Notes: generated by a model from the letters alone, not told the origin. A stretch of 64,000 nt of DNA from Pseudoxanthomonas helianthi (GCF_017939625.1 NZ_JAGKTC010000004.1:146460-210459), one strand, 5' to 3'; shown: positions 47,395-57,049, counted from the stretch's first letter. Numbers and translations are program-made.

Positions 47395-50300
47395 CCGGCC
47401 ACCTTCAGGTATTTGCCGGGGCGATCCGCATCGGGCACGAACCAGGCCGGACGTCCGTCTTCATCGCGGCCGAGGCGCGCGCCGGGCACGATCGGTTCGT
47501 CGGCATCCATCACCGTGCGCGGGGTGGCCGCGTGGCGCGGCAGGAACTCGGATTCCTGCAATTCGGCCACGGACGCCTTGAACGCATCGACGATTGTGCG
47601 GAAATCCGCCTCGTCGTGCGCTGTGGTCAGGAAGCAGGGGAAATTGTCGAGTATGTGCACGCCGCGGCTGCGCATCATGCCGAACAGCAGGTCCTGCAGC
47701 GGATGGTCCTCAAGGAAGAAGGTCTTCCACACCGAAGCGAAATGGCGGATCTCGATCGGCGCGCCGGCATCGCGGCAGAACGCGTTCATCTCCGCGACCA
47801 TCGCATCGACGCGGGCGTTGAGCTGCTCCTGCAGCTGCGGGCCCTGTCGCTTGACGTGTTCGAGCACCGCCTTGGCCGCGGCCAGCGCCAGCGGGTGGCG
47901 GACGAAGGTGCCGGCGAAATAGGTCACGCCGACGGTCGGGGTGGAATCGTCGCCGTATTCCCACTGCCCGCCATCCAGCGCATCCATGAATTCGCGCTTG
48001 CCCGCGATCACCCCGATCGGATAGCCGCCGCCGACGACCTTGCCGTAGGTGGCCAGGTCGGCGCGGATGCCGAACAGCGCCTGCACCCCGCCCGGATGCG
48101 CGCGGAAGCCGGTGACGACCTCGTCGAACACCAGCACCGATGCGGACTCCTCGGTGATCTTGCGCAATTCGCGCAGGAATTCGACCGGGCGAAAATCCGG
48201 GCGCCGACTCTGCACCGGCTCGACCAGCACCGCGGCGATCTCGTGGGCGCGCTCGCGGATGATCTGCAGCGACTCCGGCGTGCCGTAGTCGAGCACCAGC
48301 ACGTGCTCGGCGGTGTTGCGCAGGATGCCCGGCGCTGCCGGCACCGCGCGCAGCTTTTTGGTGCCGCGCACGATCATCTCGTCGATGATGCCGTGGTAGG
48401 CGCCATTGAACACCACCACCGTTTCGCGGCCGGTGATGGTGCGGGCGATGCGCAACGCGCCGAGCACCGCTTCGGAGCCGGTGTTGCACAGCGCCGCGCG
48501 GTCGTGGCCGGTGACGTCGCAGACCAGCTCGGCGACTTCGCCGGCGAGCGGATGCTGCGGCCCGATGTCGTAGCCCAGGTCGAGCTGCCGGCGCACCGCG
48601 TCCACGACGAAATCCGGCTGCCAGCCGAACAGGCTCATGCCGAAACCGTTGAGCGCGTCGACGTACTCGTTGCCGTCCAGGTCCCACATGCGCGCGCCCT
48701 TGGAGCGCTCGACCACGATCTGGTAGGTGATTTCCTTGGTCAGCGGACGGAAGCCGTTGACCACGCGCGGGTCGGCCATGCGCGGACGATGCCGCACGGT
48801 GTATTCCTTCGATTTGCGTGTGCGCGCGATGTAACGCTGCATGTACGCGTCGAGGCGCCGGCGCTGGTGTTCGCTCAACTGCAACTGGCCGCTGTTGTCG
48901 ATCCGGGCGATGGCGCCGAACGCCTTCTTCACGTCGTACTTGGTGTGCGCCAGCGCGGCCTCTTCTTCCGCGTCGGACGCAGCCACGGGTGCTGCCGGCT
49001 GGACGATGGAGGGCATGGGCGGCGCCGAAGCAACGACCGGTGCCGGCACCACCGCACCGCCGCCGGTTCCCGCCAACAGGGCGAGCTGCTGCGACATCAA
49101 TTGCATTTGTTGCTCGATGACGCTGCGCAGCAGATCGCCGTTTGCGGCCACGGGCGCCGCCACCGGCGCGAATCCCGATATCGGCATCGCGACGGGCGTC
49201 GCATGCACCGCTGGCGCCGCGACGACGGGCGCCGGCGCGCTTTCCGGCGGCAGGCTCGCGTCCAGCATCGCCGCCAGCTTGTCCAGGCTGCCGTATTCGC
49301 CCATCAACTGGCGGAAGGTGACCTTCGCCGCGAAATGCTTCTGCAACTGGGTCGCGACCTGGGTCAGCATCAGGCTGTCCAGTCCGAGCTCGATGAAGCT
49401 GGCGCCCTCGTCCGCATCGGACAGGTCGAAGCCGGCACCGTCCTCGAATATTTCCTTCAGCTGCGCGACCAAGCGCGGCAGGCGATTGGCGACGGGCGGT
49501 GCTGTGGGCGTGGCAGGCGTGGGCATGGCCGGTTCCGGAAGCGGTTCGTTGGCGACGACGGAAAGGGGGACGACGTTGTGGCCCGGCGCCGCGGCGCCTA
49601 TCCAGTAGCGCTGGCGTTCGAACGGATAGGTCGGCAAGCGCACGCGACGACGCGAACCGCGATGATCGAAGACGCTCGGATCGATGGCGACGCCCTGGCA
49701 CCACAACTGGCCGGCAGCAAGACGGATGCCGGCGGCCTCGGCGTCAGGCGCGTCGGCCAACGAGGACACCACGGCTGCGCGGCGTTGCTGCACCACCGGA
49801 TGCTGGCGCGCCAGCGCAGCCAGCGTGGCGCGGGTGCCGACTTCGAGCAGCACCGGCGGCGTCTCGGTCTCCAGCAAGCGGCCCAGCGCAGACGCGAAGC
49901 GCACGGGCTCGCGCAGGTGCCGCGCCCAGTAGTCGGGGGAAACCGCAGTGGCTTCGTCCAGCCATTCGCCGCTGACCGTGGAGACGATCGGCAGGCGCGG
50001 CGCCGAGCGCGGCACCGCTTCGACTTCGGCGCGGAACGGCGCGACCACCGCCTCCATCATCGCGGAATGGAACGCATGCGACGTGTTCAATGCGCGGCAA
50101 GCGATGCCCTCGCCTTCCAACTGCGACTGCAGTTGCGCGATGGCTGCATGCGGCCCGGCGACGACGCAGGCGCCGGGCGAGTTTTCCGCCGCCAGCGACA
50201 GTTCCGCCGGCAGCCTTTGCAGCACGGCCTCGGCCGCCATCCGCACCGAGAGCATGGCGCCCGGCGGCTGCGCCTGCATCAGGCGGCCACGCCGGGCCAC

Positions 50301-53300
50301 CAGCCGCAACGCATCCGCCAGGCTGAACACGCCAGCCAGCGTCGCGGCCACGAATTCGCCGACGCTGTGCCCGGCCATCGCCACCGGGCGCAGACCCGAC
50401 TCCATCCACATGCGCGCCAGCGAATATTCGACGGCGAAGATCGCCGGCTGCATCACCGAAGTCGGCAGCAGCGCATCGGCATCGTCGCCGAACACCACGT
50501 TGCGCAGGTCGTAGCGCAGTTCGCCTCGCAGGATGTCGGCGCAGGCATCGAACGCATCGCGGAAGGCCGGCTCGCCGGCATACAGCGCGCGCCCCATGCC
50601 GGCGTACTGCGAGCCCTGGCCGGGGAACAGGAACGCCACGTCGCCATGCCGGGCCGGACGACCCCGGGCGATCGCGGCGGCGGTTTCCGGGCTGTCCAGG
50701 CGCCCGGCCGCATCCGCCGCGTCGTTCGCGACGATCGCGATGCGATGCGCGAACGCCTTGCGGCCTGCGCCCAGCGTCCAGGCCACATCGGCCAGGTTCG
50801 CCTCGGCATCGGCGCGCAGATGCAACGCCAGGTTCGCGGCCGCACGCGCCAGCGCCGTGGGCGTGCGCGCCGACAGCACCAGCAACTGCGGTCCCTGCGC
50901 CGGGTCCGACGCTGCCCGCTCCGGCGCCTCCTCCATCACCACGTGCGCATTGGTGCCGCCGACGCCGAACGAACTGACGCCCGCGCGGCGCGGCCCGTCG
51001 CCATCGGGCCACGCCTGCAGCCGGTCGTTGACCACGAACGGCGAACCGTCCAGCGCCAGTGCGGGATTCGGCGCGGTGAAGTGCAGGCTGGCCGGAATGC
51101 GTCGTTCGCGCAGCGCCAGCGCAGTCTTGATCACCCCGGCCGCGCCGGCCGCGATCACCGTATGGCCCATGTTGGTCTTGACCGAACCGATGCGGCAGAA
51201 ACCGGCATCGGCCGTGCGGCGGCGGAATGCCTTGGTCAGACCTTCAATCTCGATCGGATCGCCCAGCGGCGTCGCCGTCCCGTGCGTCTCCACGTAGGAA
51301 ATGCTGCGCGGTTCCACGCCGGCATCGTCGTGCGCCATCGCGATCACCGCGGCCTGGCCTTCGCTGCTGGGCGCGGTGAAGCTGGCCTTGTCGCCGCCAT
51401 CGTTGTTGACGGCCACGCCGCGCAGCACTGCGAAGACGTCGTCGCCGTCGGCGATGGCGTCGGACAGACGCTTGAGCAGCACCACCGCCGCACCATCGCT
51501 GAATACCGTGCCCTGCGCGCCGAGGTCGAACGCGCGCGTATGCCCGTCCGGCGACAGCATCGAGCCTTCCTGGTACAGGTAGCCCTTGCGCGGTGGGCAA
51601 TTGATCGACGCACCGCCGGCCAGCGCCATGTCGCAACGACCCGCACGCAGGCTGTCGACGGCCTGGCAGATCGCCACCAGCGAAGTCGAGCAGGCGGTAT
51701 GCACGCTGACCGCCGGACCGGTCAGGCCCAGCTTGTGCGCCACGCGGGTTGCGATGTAATCCTTCTCGTTGCCGAGCATGACCTGGAATTCGCCGAGCTT
51801 GGCGATCAGGTCGGGATGCGCGGCGAGGTGGCGCTGGAAATAGGTCGCGTTGTACATGCCGGCGAACACGCCCACCGGTCCCGCGGCCTTGTCCGGCACG
51901 TGGCCGGCGCGCTCCAGGCATTCCCAGCACAGTTCCATGAACACCCGCTGCTGCGGGTCCATCAGTTCGGCTTCCTTCGGACTGATGCCGAAGAACGCCG
52001 CATCGAACAGTTCGACTCCGTCGACCACGCCGCGCGCGGCCACGTAGGCCGGATCGCTGCGCTCGTCGGCGGGCACGCCGGGGTCGATTTCGCCGGACGC
52101 GAAGAAGCTGATCGTCTCGCGGCCTTCGCACAGGTTGCGCCAGAACGCTTCGATATCGCCGGCGCCGGGGAAACGGCCGGCCATCGCGATGATGGCGATG
52201 GGCTCGGCCAGCGACAAGGCATCGGTGCCGCGGCCGCGGGCGATGCGCGCCGACCCGATCGCGTCAGCGCCCGCGCTGGCCAACGCCGCTGTCAACCCCG
52301 CCGGAGTCGGCTCGCGGAACAGCAAGGTCGGCGGAATCGCGGCCTCCATGCCGCGCGCGCGGCGGATGCGTTCCAGCAGGCGCATCCCCAGCAGCGAATT
52401 GCCGCCGAGCGCGAAGAAGTTGTCGTTGCGGCCGACCTGATCGATATCCAGCAGTTCGGCGAACGCTTCGCAGATCTGTCGCTCGGCCGCGTCGTGCGCC
52501 GGCTCAAATGCATCAGCCAACTCCGGACGCGAGCGATCCGGCGCGGGCAAGGCCCGACGGTCGAGCTTGCCGTTCGCCGTCACCGGCAGCGCATCCAGGC
52601 GCAGGTAGCGGGCAGGCACCATGAAATCCGGCAGGGTAGCCGCGAGGTGCTCGCGCAGTTGCGCCGCCGTCGGCGGTTGCGCGGGCGATTCCGCGACGAA
52701 GTACGCAACCAGCTGCCGATCCCCCGGGCGATCCGCGCGCGCCAGCACGGCGCAGGCACGCACTGCCGGATGCCGCGCCAGCGCGTATTCGATCTCGCCC
52801 GGCTCGATGCGGAAACCGCGTATCTTCACCTGCTCGTCGTTGCGGCCGATGAATTCGAACACGCCTTCGGGCGTGCAACGCACCAGGTCGCCGGTACGGT
52901 ACAGCAGGCCTTTCGCGTCCTCCGCGAAGGCATCCGGAACGAAGCGTTCGCGATCGAGTTCCGGCCGGTTGAGGTAACCGCGCGCTACCCCGGCCCCGCC
53001 GACGTACAGCTCGCCGACCACGCCCTGCGGCACGGGCTCGCCGCGGGCGTTGAGCACGTAGAGCGTGGTATCCGGCAAGGGACGTCCGATCGGTATTGCG
53101 GTCGCGTCGTCGGGCAAGGGCGCGGCGATCGCGTGGGTGGCGGCGAAGGTCGTGCATTCGGTCGGCCCATAACCGTTGCACAGGCGCAAGCCCGCCAGCG
53201 CCCGCAATGCGCGGCGCACGTGATCGACCGACAGGGCTTCGCCGCCGATGAACAGTTCGCGCAAACCGGACAGATGGCGTGGGTCGTCGTCGACCACGGC

Positions 53301-54497
53301 GTTGAACAGCGCCGCGGTCAACCACGCATGGGTGACGCCCTGCCGACGGATCGTGGCGGCCAGCCCGCCACCGGTCGGCAGCGTTTCCGCGTGCACGACC
53401 ACGCAACCGCCATTGAGCAACGCACCCCAGATTTCCAGGGTCGAGGCGTCGAACCCGAGCGGCGCGGCATGCAGGAAACGGGTATCCGGCCCCAGTTGGA
53501 TGTAATCCGCGTCGACCACCAGCCGCAGGATGCCGCGATGGGCGATCTGCACGCCCTTCGGCTGTCCGGTCGAACCGGAGGTGTACATCACGTAGGCCGT
53601 CGCATCCCGATCGGTGCGCGGTTCGACGTCCGGCGCTTCGAGACCCGCCGCGACCGGTACATCATCGAGGACGATCCGCTCCACTCCCGCAGGCAGCGGC
53701 GCCTTCGCACCCGCCGCATCGACCAACGCCACGCGCACGCCGGCGTCGCCGATGGCGTGGGCCAGACGCTCGCCCGGATGGGCCGGATCCAGCGGCAGGT
53801 AGGCCGCACCCGCCTTGAGCGCGCCGAGCAATGCCACCACGGCGTTGGTCGAACGCTCCATCAGCACGGCCACCACCGCGCCCTGCGCGATGCCCGCGAC
53901 GCGCAGGCGCTGCGCCAGCGCATCGGCACGCGCATCGAGTTCGGCATAGCTCAGCGTATGGCCCCCATCGCCCACCGCCGGCGCGGTGGGCGCGGCATCG
54001 CGCATTTCGGAAAACCGCTGGAGCACGCTGCGGTAACGGCGCGCCGAATGATCGGCGTTGCAGCCGGCAGCCAGCGCGCGCGCGCGCGCACCCGGATCGA
54101 GCGGGTCGAAGCTCTCGGGCGGTTCTTCGCCACCGGCGATGGCGGCCAGTATCCGCTTCACGCCATCGGCAAGGATATCGATGGCCGCTTCGGTCAGCGG
54201 TGCACGGAATGCGACCTCCAACCTGCCTTCCGCCAGTCGCCATTGCGATAGCGCCGGCAGTTGCCCCGGGAATTCGCCAGCGACGACGGCCCATGCCGGC
54301 ACTTCCCCGGCGTCGGTTCCGGCATTGAGGCCGGTCAGCCGCGATTCGACCCGCGCCAGCGCAAGGCGCAGCCACCGGGCCGCGTCGTGCCCGCCGGAGC
54401 GCAAGCCGGCGTCCACCTGCGCATCGAGCGGGAATTCCAGCTGCCGCAACAACCCGGTTCCGGTACCGGACTTGCAAGGCAGGATATCGAGCAGCAC
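47391..54497 (-). CDS. Hybrid NRPS-PKS megasynthase, A-T-KS-AT-T-aminotransferase
   Basis: A 2,368-residue multidomain enzyme. Residues 1-140 look like the C-terminal remnant of a condensation domain. The adenylation domain has YTSGSTGQPKGV near 307 and NGKLDRR. Carrier protein 1 has FFALGGNSLLGM near 698. The ketosynthase has Cys936 in HTACSTS, then ETHGTATPLGDP and NMGHTVIAAG. The acyltransferase has GHSVGEF with Ser1378 and SHAFHS, the malonyl-type signature. Carrier protein 2 has LGLDSL with Ser1708. The last domain is a class III PLP aminotransferase with CNTGSEAV, FDEVVTGFR and Lys2153 in YGKVVGGGYP. No ketoreductase or dehydratase is present. The likely product is a beta-amino acid unit formed by transamination of a beta-ketoacyl chain, as in mycosubtilin-type enzymes. 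The start is a GTG preceded by GAGG; an ATG at 54551 is possible. Confidence 0.88.
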   Translation of the reverse strand: MLLDILPCKSGTGTGLLRQLEFPLDAQVDAGLRSGGHDAARWLRLALARVESRLTGLNAGTDAGEVPAWAVVAGEFPGQLPALSQWRLAEGRLEVAFRAPLTEAAIDILADGVKRILAAIAGGEEPPESFDPLDPGARARALAAGCNADHSARRYRSVLQRFSEMRDAAPTAPAVGDGGHTLSYAELDARADALAQRLRVAGIAQGAVVAVLMERSTNAVVALLGALKAGAAYLPLDPAHPGERLAHAIGDAGVRVALVDAAGAKAPLPAGVERIVLDDVPVAAGLEAPDVEPRTDRDATAYVMYTSGSTGQPKGVQIAHRGILRLVVDADYIQLGPDTRFLHAAPLGFDASTLEIWGALLNGGCVVVHAETLPTGGGLAATIRRQGVTHAWLTAALFNAVVDDDPRHLSGLRELFIGGEALSVDHVRRALRALAGLRLCNGYGPTECTTFAATHAIAAPLPDDATAIPIGRPLPDTTLYVLNARGEPVPQGVVGELYVGGAGVARGYLNRPELDRERFVPDAFAEDAKGLLYRTGDLVRCTPEGVFEFIGRNDEQVKIRGFRIEPGEIEYALARHPAVRACAVLARADRPGDRQLVAYFVAESPAQPPTAAQLREHLAATLPDFMVPARYLRLDALPVTANGKLDRRALPAPDRSRPELADAFEPAHDAAERQICEAFAELLDIDQVGRNDNFFALGGNSLLGMRLLERIRRARGMEAAIPPTLLFREPTPAGLTAALASAGADAIGSARIARGRGTDALSLAEPIAIIAMAGRFPGAGDIEAFWRNLCEGRETISFFASGEIDPGVPADERSDPAYVAARGVVDGVELFDAAFFGISPKEAELMDPQQRVFMELCWECLERAGHVPDKAAGPVGVFAGMYNATYFQRHLAAHPDLIAKLGEFQVMLGNEKDYIATRVAHKLGLTGPAVSVHTACSTSLVAICQAVDSLRAGRCDMALAGGASINCPPRKGYLYQEGSMLSPDGHTRAFDLGAQGTVFSDGAAVVLLKRLSDAIADGDDVFAVLRGVAVNNDGGDKASFTAPSSEGQAAVIAMAHDDAGVEPRSISYVETHGTATPLGDPIEIEGLTKAFRRRTADAGFCRIGSVKTNMGHTVIAAGAAGVIKTALALRERRIPASLHFTAPNPALALDGSPFVVNDRLQAWPDGDGPRRAGVSSFGVGGTNAHVVMEEAPERAASDPAQGPQLLVLSARTPTALARAAANLALHLRADAEANLADVAWTLGAGRKAFAHRIAIVANDAADAAGRLDSPETAAAIARGRPARHGDVAFLFPGQGSQYAGMGRALYAGEPAFRDAFDACADILRGELRYDLRNVVFGDDADALLPTSVMQPAIFAVEYSLARMWMESGLRPVAMAGHSVGEFVAATLAGVFSLADALRLVARRGRLMQAQPPGAMLSVRMAAEAVLQRLPAELSLAAENSPGACVVAGPHAAIAQLQSQLEGEGIACRALNTSHAFHSAMMEAVVAPFRAEVEAVPRSAPRLPIVSTVSGEWLDEATAVSPDYWARHLREPVRFASALGRLLETETPPVLLEVGTRATLAALARQHPVVQQRRAAVVSSLADAPDAEAAGIRLAAGQLWCQGVAIDPSVFDHRGSRRRVRLPTYPFERQRYWIGAAAPGHNVVPLSVVANEPLPEPAMPTPATPTAPPVANRLPRLVAQLKEIFEDGAGFDLSDADEGASFIELGLDSLMLTQVATQLQKHFAAKVTFRQLMGEYGSLDKLAAMLDASLPPESAPAPVVAAPAVHATPVAMPISGFAPVAAPVAANGDLLRSVIEQQMQLMSQQLALLAGTGGGAVVPAPVVASAPPMPSIVQPAAPVAASDAEEEAALAHTKYDVKKAFGAIARIDNSGQLQLSEHQRRRLDAYMQRYIARTRKSKEYTVRHRPRMADPRVVNGFRPLTKEITYQIVVERSKGARMWDLDGNEYVDALNGFGMSLFGWQPDFVVDAVRRQLDLGYDIGPQHPLAGEVAELVCDVTGHDRAALCNTGSEAVLGALRIARTITGRETVVVFNGAYHGIIDEMIVRGTKKLRAVPAAPGILRNTAEHVLVLDYGTPESLQIIRERAHEIAAVLVEPVQSRRPDFRPVEFLRELRKITEESASVLVFDEVVTGFRAHPGGVQALFGIRADLATYGKVVGGGYPIGVIAGKREFMDALDGGQWEYGDDSTPTVGVTYFAGTFVRHPLALAAAKAVLEHVKRQGPQLQEQLNARVDAMVAEMNAFCRDAGAPIEIRHFASVWKTFFLEDHPLQDLLFGMMRSRGVHILDNFPCFLTTAHDEADFRTIVDAFKASVAELQESEFLPRHAATPRTVMDADEPIVPGARLGRDEDGRPAWFVPDADRPGKYLKVAG

Positions 54498-54501
54498 GAC
54501 G

Positions 54502-55452
54502 TCAGCCCTCGTTTCCGACCAGCGAATAGCGCGCGAAAGGACCGGGACCATGCTTGTCCGCAAGCGCCGCAACCGCGCGCCGGCAAGCCGAGACCGTCGC
54601 GATGCCTGCATAGGTCAACGCATCGAAGGCCGGATACCGGCCCACCCGTGGCGGCGTCATCCCGGCGCGGCGGACCAACGCATGCGCCCTGTGCAGCATC
54701 GCGTCGCGCCGCGTCGCATCCGTGTAGTAGGTCAGGCTGATGGTGATCGACGGTTCGTTGCCGTTCTCGACCATGTGCGGGCTGGTCGACGGCATGTAGG
54801 CGCCCTGCCCCGGCTCCAGGTCGAAGACCTTGGCCCGCGCGCGGAATTCCTCGTGCCATTGCAGCAGGTCTCGCTCATGCCGATGGTGGAAACGGTCGCG
54901 CGCCTGTTCGCTGGCCACGACCTGGTCGTCCGGATCCCAGACGTACACGCGCTTGCGCCCCTGCACTTGCAACAGGAAGTTGTGTTCTTCGTCGAAATGG
55001 AACGGCGTGACCGTGTTCGGCGAGGTGACGAATATCCAGCCTGCGCGGCGGCACATGCCCGGGTCATGCCGGTCGATCAGCGGCTGGATGCCATCCAGCA
55101 CCTGTCCAACCAGCTCGCGATATTCGGGATCCGTCTGCACGTTCAGCAGCGACATCCACGCCTGCGCATCGGCGATGCCCGACAGGGTTTCGGCAGCGGA
55201 CTTGCGATTGGGATGCAGGCCGGGTGCGGCGTTGAACGGAGTACCTGCGCTGGCCTGGTTGCTGTGCGTGCGCACCCGGCCCCGCGCCTCGAGGCGACTG
55301 CCCAGCGCGACCAGGGACGCCGGCTGCAGCAAAGGATGCCCGACCAGGCCATGGCTCACCGGCTGGATGCGCCACGGGTGGAATTCGTCCTCGTCGAGGA
55401 CGATCAGCCGCTCTCGCGGCGCCGCGTCGCCTGGTCCTGCATTCCACGACAT
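54502..55452 (-). CDS. Cupin/JmjC-like Fe(II)/2-oxoglutarate oxygenase
   Basis: A 316-residue cupin-8/JmjC-like protein. Metal ligands H152-x-D154 are in FHFDEEHN and the distal His in TSPHMVENG; a GRKRVYVWDP strand sits between them. Such enzymes hydroxylate amino-acid side chains, which would suit tailoring of a peptide made by the adjacent megasynthase, but hydroxylation of another substrate is equally possible. The ATG at 55450-55452 follows AGGGGAAAGCTG. Its stop is four bases before the GTG start of the hybrid synthase, so the two are probably translationally coupled. Confidence 0.8.
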   Translation of the reverse strand: MSWNAGPGDAAPRERLIVLDEDEFHPWRIQPVSHGLVGHPLLQPASLVALGSRLEARGRVRTHSNQASAGTPFNAAPGLHPNRKSAAETLSGIADAQAWMSLLNVQTDPEYRELVGQVLDGIQPLIDRHDPGMCRRAGWIFVTSPNTVTPFHFDEEHNFLLQVQGRKRVYVWDPDDQVVASEQARDRFHHRHERDLLQWHEEFRARAKVFDLEPGQGAYMPSTSPHMVENGNEPSITISLTYYTDATRRDAMLHRAHALVRRAGMTPPRVGRYPAFDALTYAGIATVSACRRAVAALADKHGPGPFARYSLVGNEG

Positions 55453-55504
55453 CAGCTTTCCCCTGAGCAAGCTGCAACCGCTTCAATTCGTATGAATCAG
55501 AACG

Positions 55505-56356
55505 TCATGCAAGCGCTTTTCCGGCCATGGCGGGCCGTGCAGGGTCAAACGGATCGGTACGCGCCGACGATGCGTGCAGTGCGTGATGGGTATTCGCCCG
55601 CCGCGGCGTCAGGCACCGCGCGTCGACCTTCAGTTCGGGCGGTGCCGCGATCGCCAAGATGGAATCCGGGTCTGTCCCGAAGGCCTGCAGCCGCACCCAG
55701 GTGCCATCGGAGATCCCGGCCGCGCCGGTATGCAGCACGACCTGTTCGGGCGCGGAGAACGTGTCCATTTCGCAGGCCAGGCCGACACCGGCCGCCTTCA
55801 GGAACGCCTCCTTGCGGACCCAGGTGGCGAGCAGCGCCTCGTTGCGGAGCGCCGCCGCGGCCGGCAGCGCCGCGTATTCGTCGGGGTGGCACACGCGTTC
55901 GGCGATGTCCGCCATGCCCGTGCTGCGTTCGCGCGGCTCGATGTCGATGCCGACGACGCCGAGCGGACTGTAGGCGAACGCCACCGCATCGCCGGAATGG
56001 CTCAAGCTGGTGCAGCCGGGCATCGCTCCCAGGCACGGCCGTCCCGCGTCGTCGCGGCGTAACGGCACTTCGCCGGGTTCTAGTTGCAGCACGCGGGCGA
56101 GGAACAACCGGTGCAAGGCGTAGGCCAGGACCAGGGCGCCACGATCCTGTTCCCGAAGCTTGCGCGAGATGCGCTGCCGGTCGGCGGCATCGAGCAGCCG
56201 CTGCGCCTGGGCCGACCAGGGCATCCATTCGGACAATGCCGCGACACCCACGCATACCGCCGAAGGGCTGGCGGCGCCGCGGCCAAAGGCCTCTTCGAAT
56301 ACCTCGACCAGCGGCTGCAGGCCGCCGGCCGCCATCGTCGCGAACGCGTTTCCCAT
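55505..56356 (-). CDS. Sfp-type 4'-phosphopantetheinyl transferase
   Basis: A 283-residue Sfp/HetI-type enzyme that moves phosphopantetheine from CoA onto carrier-protein serines. SLSHSGDAVAFAYS and VVGIDIEP (magnesium-binding Asp/Glu, near residues 136-140) lead to WVRKEAFLKAAG near 183, the catalytic Trp-x-x-Lys-Glu element. It heads the run that includes two megasynthases with five carrier domains, and probably activates them and the ACP at 31926. The ATG at 56354-56356 is preceded by a promoter-sized gap behind the tRNA-Arg terminator. A start at 56335 is possible. Confidence 0.9.
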   Translation of the reverse strand: MGNAFATMAAGGLQPLVEVFEEAFGRGAASPSAVCVGVAALSEWMPWSAQAQRLLDAADRQRISRKLREQDRGALVLAYALHRLFLARVLQLEPGEVPLRRDDAGRPCLGAMPGCTSLSHSGDAVAFAYSPLGVVGIDIEPRERSTGMADIAERVCHPDEYAALPAAAALRNEALLATWVRKEAFLKAAGVGLACEMDTFSAPEQVVLHTGAAGISDGTWVRLQAFGTDPDSILAIAAPPELKVDARCLTPRRANTHHALHASSARTDPFDPARPAMAGKALA

Positions 56357-56423
56357 GCCTTGCTTCAACGCCTTCCCCGCCGGCGCGAGGCCACGCCTGC
56401 GCTGTTGCGGCGATGCCGGACGG

Positions 56424-56461
56424 AAAAACAAAAAAGCCAGCGGGATGCCCGCTGGCTTTTT
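56424..56461 (-). terminator. Strong intrinsic terminator downstream of tRNA-Arg
   Basis: A perfect 14-bp stem with a 3-base loop (AAAAAGCCAGCGGG, ATG, CCCGCTGGCTTTTT). On the minus strand a TTTTTTGTTTTT run follows, ending transcription of the tRNA. It separates the tRNA genes from the phosphopantetheinyl transferase run. Confidence 0.85.
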
Positions 56462-56468
56462 CGTGTAT

Positions 56469-56545
56469 TGGCGCGCCCGGAGAGATTCGAACTCCCGACC
56501 GCCTGGTTCGTAGCCAGGTACTCTATCCAGCTGAGCTACGGGCGC
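56469..56545 (-). tRNA. tRNA-Arg(ACG)
   Basis: A 77-base cloverleaf with acceptor GCGCCCG pairing CGGGCGC, D-arm GCTCAGCTGGATAGAG, anticodon arm CTGGCTACGAACCAG (anticodon ACG), T-arm with GTTCGAATC, and an encoded CCA 3' end. A wobble inosine at ACG is expected. Confidence 0.97.
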
Positions 56546-56620
56546 GTGAGCCGCCTATTATGCGGAATCGCATCGATTCCGGTCAAGCATGCGGCCGCTT
56601 GAGCAAACTTCGCGTCGAAC

Positions 56621-56713
56621 TGGCGGAGTGAGAGGGATTCGAACCCTCGATAGAGCTTTTGACCCTATACTCCCTTAGCAGGGGAGCCCCTTCGGCCTCT
56701 CGGGCATCACTCC
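56621..56713 (-). tRNA. tRNA-Ser(GCT)
   Basis: A 93-base tRNA with the long variable arm of class II tRNAs. Acceptor GGAGTGA pairs TCACTCC. The anticodon loop is CTGCTAA with anticodon GCT, decoding AGC/AGU. The T-loop is TTCGAAT, and CCA is encoded. Confidence 0.97.
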
Positions 56714-56800
56714 GTTCGACGTGCCCGCCATGCGCTGCACGGCGGGCGCGGAAGGATAACGGTTGCGCCGGCAGACGGCAAACCCGTCGCCGGTTCCCGA

Positions 56801-57010
56801 TCAGTCGGAAGTGGTTTCCGCCGTGTTGCGCGGAGCGGGCGCTTCATCGCCGCGCTGGATGCGCTGGTAGATCTCTTCGCGGTGCACCGCGACGTCTTTC
56901 GGAGCGGTAATCCCGATCCGCACCTGATTGCCCTTGACGCCCAGGACGGTCACCGTCACCGAATCGCCAATCATCAGGGTTTCGCCAACGCGGCGGGTAA
57001 GGATCAACAT
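56801..57010 (-). CDS. csrA: Carbon storage regulator CsrA/RsmA
   Basis: A 69-residue RNA-binding dimer that represses or stabilises target mRNAs by binding GGA motifs, controlling EPS, motility and stress. The canonical N-terminus [16 protein letters not shown] fixes the start at 57010, and GGAG lies six bases upstream. HREEIYQRI carries the RNA-contact region (with Arg44 equivalent). It follows alaS in the same order as in other gammaproteobacteria. As a global regulator it may influence the EPS genes nearby, which is inference. Confidence 0.97.
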   Translation of the reverse strand: MLILTRRVGETLMIGDSVTVTVLGVKGNQVRIGITAPKDVAVHREEIYQRIQRGDEAPAPRNTAETTSD

Positions 57011-57049
57011 CTCGTTCTCCATTGCGCCGATGGCGGCACATCGGCAAAG

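Noticed and set aside
47007..54251. A plus-strand open frame of over 2,400 codons antisense to the megasynthase genes.
   Set aside because: It is a by-product of GC-rich third codon positions on the opposite strand; it contains no recognisable domains, while the minus strand shows complete ordered NRPS/PKS motifs.
56471..56631. Open frames reading through both tRNA genes.
   Set aside because: The sequence folds into two standard tRNAs with encoded CCA ends.
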